NCBI RefSeq assembly: GCF_023656545.1 | Contig: NZ_JAMOKF010000008.1 | Location: forward strand, 1-62,838 | Reading direction: 5' to 3' | DNA from: Micromonospora phytophila | GTDB taxonomy: Bacteria; Actinomycetota; Actinomycetes; Mycobacteriales; Micromonosporaceae | Length of the DNA: 62,838 bases | Shown: positions 58,945 through 62,838 of the stretch, in pieces | Position numbering within the stretch: the stretch's first letter is position 1 | Layout: each line of letters begins with the position of its first letter | The notes under the pieces: model-generated | Seen by the model: only the letters and a program-made list of their open reading frames with translations | Told to the model about the DNA's origin: nothing | The model's database searches: none | Program-made: the position numbers and the translations under genes

Positions 58945-59634
58945 TTAGGCGATGGCGACGGCGCACAGTCGTGCGCTGGAGCGCAGGCTGCGCAGGTAGG
59001 CGCAGGCTTCGTTGAGGAAGCGGAACTGGTCGGCGACGGAGTCGCTGGTCGGGGCGAGGACACGGCCGTCGGTGGTGATCAGCGCGTCGCCGATCAGGGC
59101 GATGCGCCAGTGCAGTCCGACGTAGGTGGCTTCGCCGGCCTGGTAGACGGACAGCTCGTAGGGGTCGAAGTGGTGGGCGAGCATCGCCAGGACCCGGGGT
59201 TGCTGCTCGAAGCGGCGGCGGGCCTCGGCCGGGCTGACCTTCATCGGGTCGGCGTGGTGTTGGGCGAGGTAGTCCTCGAAGGGATGGGCCGCACGGGTGG
59301 TCGCGGCGATGTGGGTGTTCCAGGCACGCCAGCGCTGGGCGGCGTCGTGGGCGGCCTTGGCGGCGGTGCCGGTCAGGTCGAGGCGACCCTTGCGGCCTCC
59401 GGCGGCCATGGTGACCGCGCCGAAGCGGCGGGCGGCGTCGAGCAGGTAGTAGGCGAGGAAGCGGGTCAGCCAGCCGATGAGGCGGCGGTGTCGGACGTGG
59501 TAGCGGCGGGCGGGGGTGCCGTTGGCGTGTAGGAGGTCGTGGACCTTCTCTGAGGCGGCGAACCAGTCGGCGTCGTCGCCGGGGGCGAAGCAGACGGTGA
59601 CAATCGGAGCGGTGATCGGCGTGGGCGTGGGCAT
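58945..59634 (-). CDS. Element-borne hypothetical protein
   Basis: 229 residues from ATG at 59634 with GGGAGC upstream. TAPIVTVCFAPGDDADWFAA, RHRRLIGWLTRFLAYYLLDA, AQRWRAWNTHIAATTRAAHP, FEQQPRVLAMLAHHFDPYEL and SVYQAGEATYVGLHWRIALI. The last third alternates strands and turns. No family is recognised. It lies between the heptamer cluster at 59861-59947 and the next hairpin, and is probably expressed from a promoter in 59635-59860. Confidence 0.6.
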   Translation of the reverse strand: MPTPTPITAPIVTVCFAPGDDADWFAASEKVHDLLHANGTPARRYHVRHRRLIGWLTRFLAYYLLDAARRFGAVTMAAGGRKGRLDLTGTAAKAAHDAAQRWRAWNTHIAATTRAAHPFEDYLAQHHADPMKVSPAEARRRFEQQPRVLAMLAHHFDPYELSVYQAGEATYVGLHWRIALIGDALITTDGRVLAPTSDSVADQFRFLNEACAYLRSLRSSARLCAVAIA

Positions 59635-59860
59635 GGCAGGGCGCTCCCTTCGTGCAGGGGTGGGCGTGGAGGGGTTGCGTGGTGGTGCCACCGGATCGCG
59701 ACGTCTGTGCCGGGGGCGCTGCCGTGGAAGGCGCGGGGCGTGGATCACGAGCCGACCACAAGGTGGGCTGTGGGTGATTGCGCTGGCGCGGGCAGGTCCA
59801 GGGGGAACAGATGGGCGGCGGTGCGAGCAAAAAGAAGAAGCTGCACCGTAGCTCCGCGAG

Positions 59861-59947
59861 CTGACAGCAGCATCCCTGTCAGGAATGCCGATCATGCCTC
59901 TGAGCTGCGCTGACAGGATTCGTCGCGGGCCTGTCAGGGTCTGTCAG
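59861..59947. repeat. Cluster of five CTGACAG/CTGTCAG heptamers
   Basis: CTGACAG at 59861 and 59910; its inverse CTGTCAG at 59876, 59931 and 59941, several extended by G. Another copy lies at 60892, upstream of the replication-relaxation gene. The arrangement suggests binding sites of an element-encoded DNA-binding protein (iteron, operator or transfer-origin type). Confidence 0.7.
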
Positions 59948-60792
59948 AGCACGAAGCCGCTCTCGTCGTAGTTCGGGTTGTCCGCCACGGGCTGCCCGTG
60001 GTCGCTGGGCAACTCGGCGAGCCGGACCCGGTCGGTGGCGCCGGGAAGCCAGACCGCCTCGGCGGGGTCGGTGGCGTGGGTGGCGGTCGCGACGGCAACG
60101 TCGCCGTGCCGGCCGCGCAGGAGCCGGTGCAGGTGTTCTTCGCGTTGTTCGCTGCCGAGCCAGAACAGCACCGGGTAGCGGGGGCCGCCGCGGCGGATCA
60201 GCTGTGCGTACCGGTCGAGCTTGGCTACCACCCTGCCGAGGGGTTCGGTGCCGGTGTCGGCCTCGAGGAAGAACCCGACCGTGGTGTCGGCGACGCTCCA
60301 CAGGCCGTGCCCGTCGGCGGTGATGGTCCGGAACTGCTTGGTGGTCATCGTCTCGGACCACCACCGATCCAGGCGCGCCCGCGGGTGCTGGCGGGCGTGG
60401 ACGGTGAGCCGGACGAAGAACTCGTTGGCCGTGAGCAGGTGGGTCAGCTTCGGGTTGGCCGAGAGCCGGTCGACGCTCTGGCGGCTGGCGCGGACGGTGG
60501 GCTCGGGCCGGTGGTGGGCGGCGGCCTGGAACCGGTGCCCGTGGTGCCCGAGCGTCCAGTGCCACGGTTGGCTGCCGCCTCCGGCGCGAGCGAAGCGGAA
60601 CCGGTCCAACAGGCCCAGGGCGGCCAGCTCACCGAGGCGGATCTGACAGGTCCGGCGGGCGAGGAACAGCATGCGGTGGATCTGGTCGGTGGTGAGGACC
60701 TGGTGGTCGTCGAGCAGCTGGAGGAGCTGACGGTCACGGCTGGTGATGTGGGGATAGATGGCCAGCAGGCTGACCGGGCGTGATTGCGGCAT
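59944..60792 (-). CDS. Replication-relaxation family protein
   Basis: 282 residues from ATG at 60792 (GTG 60804 is also possible). ISRDRQLLQLLDDHQVLTTD-like text at 18-40 and IHRMLFLARRTCQIRLGELA with ALGLLDRFRF form the winged helix typical of the replication-relaxation family. LTHLLTANEFFVRLTVHARQ, WWSETMTTKQF and ADGHGLWSVADTTVGFFLEA with KLDRYAQLIRRGG form the PD-(D/E)xK-like second half. These proteins are encoded next to conjugation ATPases on actinobacterial ICEs and plasmids and act on element DNA. Its stop overlaps a CTGTCAG heptamer. Confidence 0.85.
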   Translation of the reverse strand: MPQSRPVSLLAIYPHITSRDRQLLQLLDDHQVLTTDQIHRMLFLARRTCQIRLGELAALGLLDRFRFARAGGGSQPWHWTLGHHGHRFQAAAHHRPEPTVRASRQSVDRLSANPKLTHLLTANEFFVRLTVHARQHPRARLDRWWSETMTTKQFRTITADGHGLWSVADTTVGFFLEADTGTEPLGRVVAKLDRYAQLIRRGGPRYPVLFWLGSEQREEHLHRLLRGRHGDVAVATATHATDPAEAVWLPGATDRVRLAELPSDHGQPVADNPNYDESGFVL

Positions 60793-60977
60793 AGGTGCGT
60801 CCACCCCTGAAGAGAGAGTCCCGGAGGGAGTCTGGATAGGTTGATCTTGACTTCGGTCGTGGCGTGGGCCAGGCTGCGGCAGGTCAGGCACCTGACAGGC
60901 CGGGTGCAGAGGGCTCGTGTGAGGGCTCGTGTCGCGGACACCCCCACACGAGCCCCCGATGCCGCACCCAGCCGAGC

Positions 60978-60996
60978 CCCCGCACGCGCGGCGGGG
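60978..60996 (-). terminator. Short hairpin after the TraD-like gene
   Basis: CCCCGC / GCGGGG, 6-bp stem immediately past the minus-strand stop at 60998. Confidence 0.45.
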
Positions 60997-60997
60997 A

Positions 60998-62838
60998 TCA
61001 GCGGTCGCGGTCGGTCATGCGCCGCTTCATCGCGGTACGGGCGAGCTGCTGCATCGGCGGCTCACCACCGGTGCGGCTGTGGGCGGCGGCGCACTCCTGC
61101 CGGATCGCGGTCGCCTCACCCACCACCGGCGCCGGCGGGTTGGTGACGAAGGTGAACGCGGGCAGCTCCCGGTTGCCGACCAGCAGCCGGGCGGCGGCGG
61201 TGTAGACGTCGAGGTGGGCGAGGTCGTGCTCGTCCAGCTCGGGTTTGGTGTGCCGGGACAACTCCCGCGCGTCGGCGGGGTCGACGGTGAAGAACAGCTT
61301 CGTGCGCGCGTTGGCCGACACGGCCGCGGCGATGTCGCGGGGCAGTTGCGCCAGGTCCTGGTGGGCCAGGACGAGGCCGAGGCGGAACCCTCGGGCCTCG
61401 GCCAGCATGTCGCCGACGCTGCCGGGCAGCGTGAGGAAGTTGTGGCACTCATCCACGTACAAACTGGCGTCTCTGCGCTGGTCCTCAGGGATGCCGGCGC
61501 GGGCGATGGCGGCCTGCCACACCCGGGCGACGATCATTGAGCCGAGGATGCGGCTGGTCTCCTCGCCGAGGATGCCCTTGGGTAGCCGGCACAGCAGGAC
61601 TCCGCCGTCGAGGACCTTTCCCATGTCGAACGACGAGTGCGCGTTGCCTATCACGGACTTGACGAAGTCCCGCAGCAGGAAGGCCCTGAGCCGGGCGAGG
61701 ACGGGGGCGATGACCTGGCCGCGGAACTGTTCGTTGATGCCGTCGTACCAGAGCCAGAACCCGCCGAGGCCGTCCGGGTCGTCCAGGCCGTGGGTGAACC
61801 GGGCCCGGAAGTCGCGGTCCTGCAACAGCGACGGGACCAGGCTCAGCGTCGGTTTGGCGTGCCGCATCAGCGTGAGGCAGGCGACCCGCATGGTGTCGTC
61901 CATGCGTGGCCCCCACTGGCCCTGGAAGATCTTGGCGAAGATGCCGACCAGGTTGTCCACGGCCAGGTGCGGATCGCCGCCGTCGTCGAGGGGGTTGAAG
62001 CAGCCAGGGTTCTCCTGGTCCGGGTCGATGATCACGATCTTCTTGGCGTACGACGTCGGGAGTCGGTCGAGGATGTCGGTGATGAGGTCCCCGCGGGGGT
62101 CGATGACCACCGTTCCGCGCCCGGCCTTGATGTCGCCGAGGATCATGTTCAGCAGCAGCGTGGACTTGCCGACGCCGGTCTTGCCGACGACGTGCACGTG
62201 CTGCCGGGCGTCGGTGACGGTCAGGCCGACGCTGTGGTGGCCGATCTGCGAGCGGCCCAGCACCTTCACGCCCCGCCCTCCGGAGGGCACCTGCACCGGC
62301 GCCGGCACGGCCTTGGCCCGGGCCCGATCGAGTCCCGGCACGGCGAGGTCTTGCGGCAGCGCGGCCAGCGCCGCGAGTTCCGCGACGGTGGCCAGGAACC
62401 CGCGCCGCAGCCTGCGTCCGGCGATCGTGGCCACCGGCTGGGGCATCGTCATCCGTCGCAGCCGGTTGGGGCCGGTGTACGCCGCGGCGGCCGAGGCGAT
62501 GGTGTGCCGCAGCCCGACGAGACGTGAGCGCACTTGTGCGGCCCGTTCCGGGTCTGGTGGGGACGTGTCGGCGTCGGCCGCTACGGCGAACCGGACCGCG
62601 ATCTCGTAGTGCGGTACCCGCACGGCCTTGTCCACGATGGTGCGGGCGTCGGCGGTGGCCACCGGATCCCGCTGCGCCGGACGCACCACGGGGGCAGGGG
62701 TGCGTGGCCGCGACGAGCCGGGCGTGAACACCGCCAGGAACCACAGCAGGGGCTCGATGGCCAGCCGCGCCGCCCCGGCGACGGCGCGGGCGGCCACATC
62801 GGGCCGCCCGTGGGGATGGTTGCTGGTGCTCGCCGCGG
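60998..62838 (-). CDS. VirD4/TraD-like conjugation ATPase, 5' end beyond the window
   Basis: At least 613 residues; the frame is open to the right edge, so the start lies outside (GTG at 62797 is the longest internal start). Near the N-terminus is a hydrophobic LAIEPLLWFLAVF. Walker A is HVVGKTGVGKSTLLLNMILG, a second conserved block is GRGTVVIDPRGDLITDILDR, Walker B is ASLYVDECHNFLTLPGSVGD, and AHQDLAQLP is the sensor loop. LGGFWLWYDGINEQFRGQVI and VLARLRAFLLRDFVKSVIGN sit in the TraD-like all-alpha region. This is the coupling-type ATPase that pumps DNA through the conjugation channel. Confidence 0.88.
   Translation of the reverse strand, partial: AASTSNHPHGRPDVAARAVAGAARLAIEPLLWFLAVFTPGSSRPRTPAPVVRPAQRDPVATADARTIVDKAVRVPHYEIAVRFAVAADADTSPPDPERAAQVRSRLVGLRHTIASAAAAYTGPNRLRRMTMPQPVATIAGRRLRRGFLATVAELAALAALPQDLAVPGLDRARAKAVPAPVQVPSGGRGVKVLGRSQIGHHSVGLTVTDARQHVHVVGKTGVGKSTLLLNMILGDIKAGRGTVVIDPRGDLITDILDRLPTSYAKKIVIIDPDQENPGCFNPLDDGGDPHLAVDNLVGIFAKIFQGQWGPRMDDTMRVACLTLMRHAKPTLSLVPSLLQDRDFRARFTHGLDDPDGLGGFWLWYDGINEQFRGQVIAPVLARLRAFLLRDFVKSVIGNAHSSFDMGKVLDGGVLLCRLPKGILGEETSRILGSMIVARVWQAAIARAGIPEDQRRDASLYVDECHNFLTLPGSVGDMLAEARGFRLGLVLAHQDLAQLPRDIAAAVSANARTKLFFTVDPADARELSRHTKPELDEHDLAHLDVYTAAARLLVGNRELPAFTFVTNPPAPVVGEATAIRQECAAAHSRTGGEPPMQQLARTAMKRRMTDRDR

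Noticed and set aside
61245..62609. 454-codon + strand frame opposite the TraD-like ATPase
   Set aside because: Antisense shadow of a gene with Walker A and B motifs.

Overview
The window is high-GC actinobacterial DNA, most like a Micromonosporaceae-type filamentous actinomycete. The basis is the very high GC, frequent GTG starts and overlapping stop/start codons, an F420-type luciferase-like oxidoreductase, an ECF sigma factor paired with a DGPF/YCII protein, an IS1096-like ISL3 transposase and an actinomycete-type conjugation module. The genus cannot be fixed from the sequence alone. No rRNA, tRNA or CRISPR array was seen.

Layout. From 1 to about 52 kb the window is an accessory mosaic of small, mostly unrelated single genes and short operons on both strands: aminoglycoside-phosphotransferase-like proteins, GNAT acetyltransferases, a second CoaD-like protein, a hemerythrin, two RibD/DHFR-like proteins, AraC, MerR, MocR and ECF regulators, an HIT protein, a DUF402 protein, an S9 peptidase, a peptidase E, an epoxide hydrolase, and LysE and EamA exporters. 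The largest operon (12.5-7.3 kb, minus strand) encodes an ABC ATPase, an FtsX/MacB-type permease, a NarL-type sensor kinase and its LuxR-type response regulator. Gene decay is frequent: a GlxA-like AraC remnant, a DinB gene with an in-frame stop, a TnpB fragment abutting a HEAT-repeat fragment, a three-domain secreted protein in three frames, two frameshifted IS5-family transposases, an integrase N-terminus remnant and a second ECF sigma fragment.

From 52.0 to 62.8 kb (all minus strand) the character changes to a conjugative/integrative element module: a VirD4/TraD-like ATPase running off the right edge, a replication-relaxation protein, several element-specific hypothetical proteins, a winged-helix protein with an acidic linker, a DUF932 phage/plasmid protein, and a membrane-anchored transglycosylase-NlpC/P60 wall hydrolase. 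Strong hairpin terminators lie between these genes, and CTGACAG heptamers cluster beside the replication-relaxation gene.

Main finding. About 30 copies of a short structured repeat with core CATCC-NN-ATCTGCCGC followed by GA(T/C)C-GCGCG lie in the gaps of the first 52 kb, almost one per gap between transcription units. None lies in a confidently called gene, and all that I found read in the same direction on the + strand whatever the orientation of the flanking genes. They stop at the border of the conjugative module. The pattern resembles a cassette array with polar joining sites, although the sites do not match canonical integron attC sites. It could instead be a replication-polarised element. 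I do not recognise the family.
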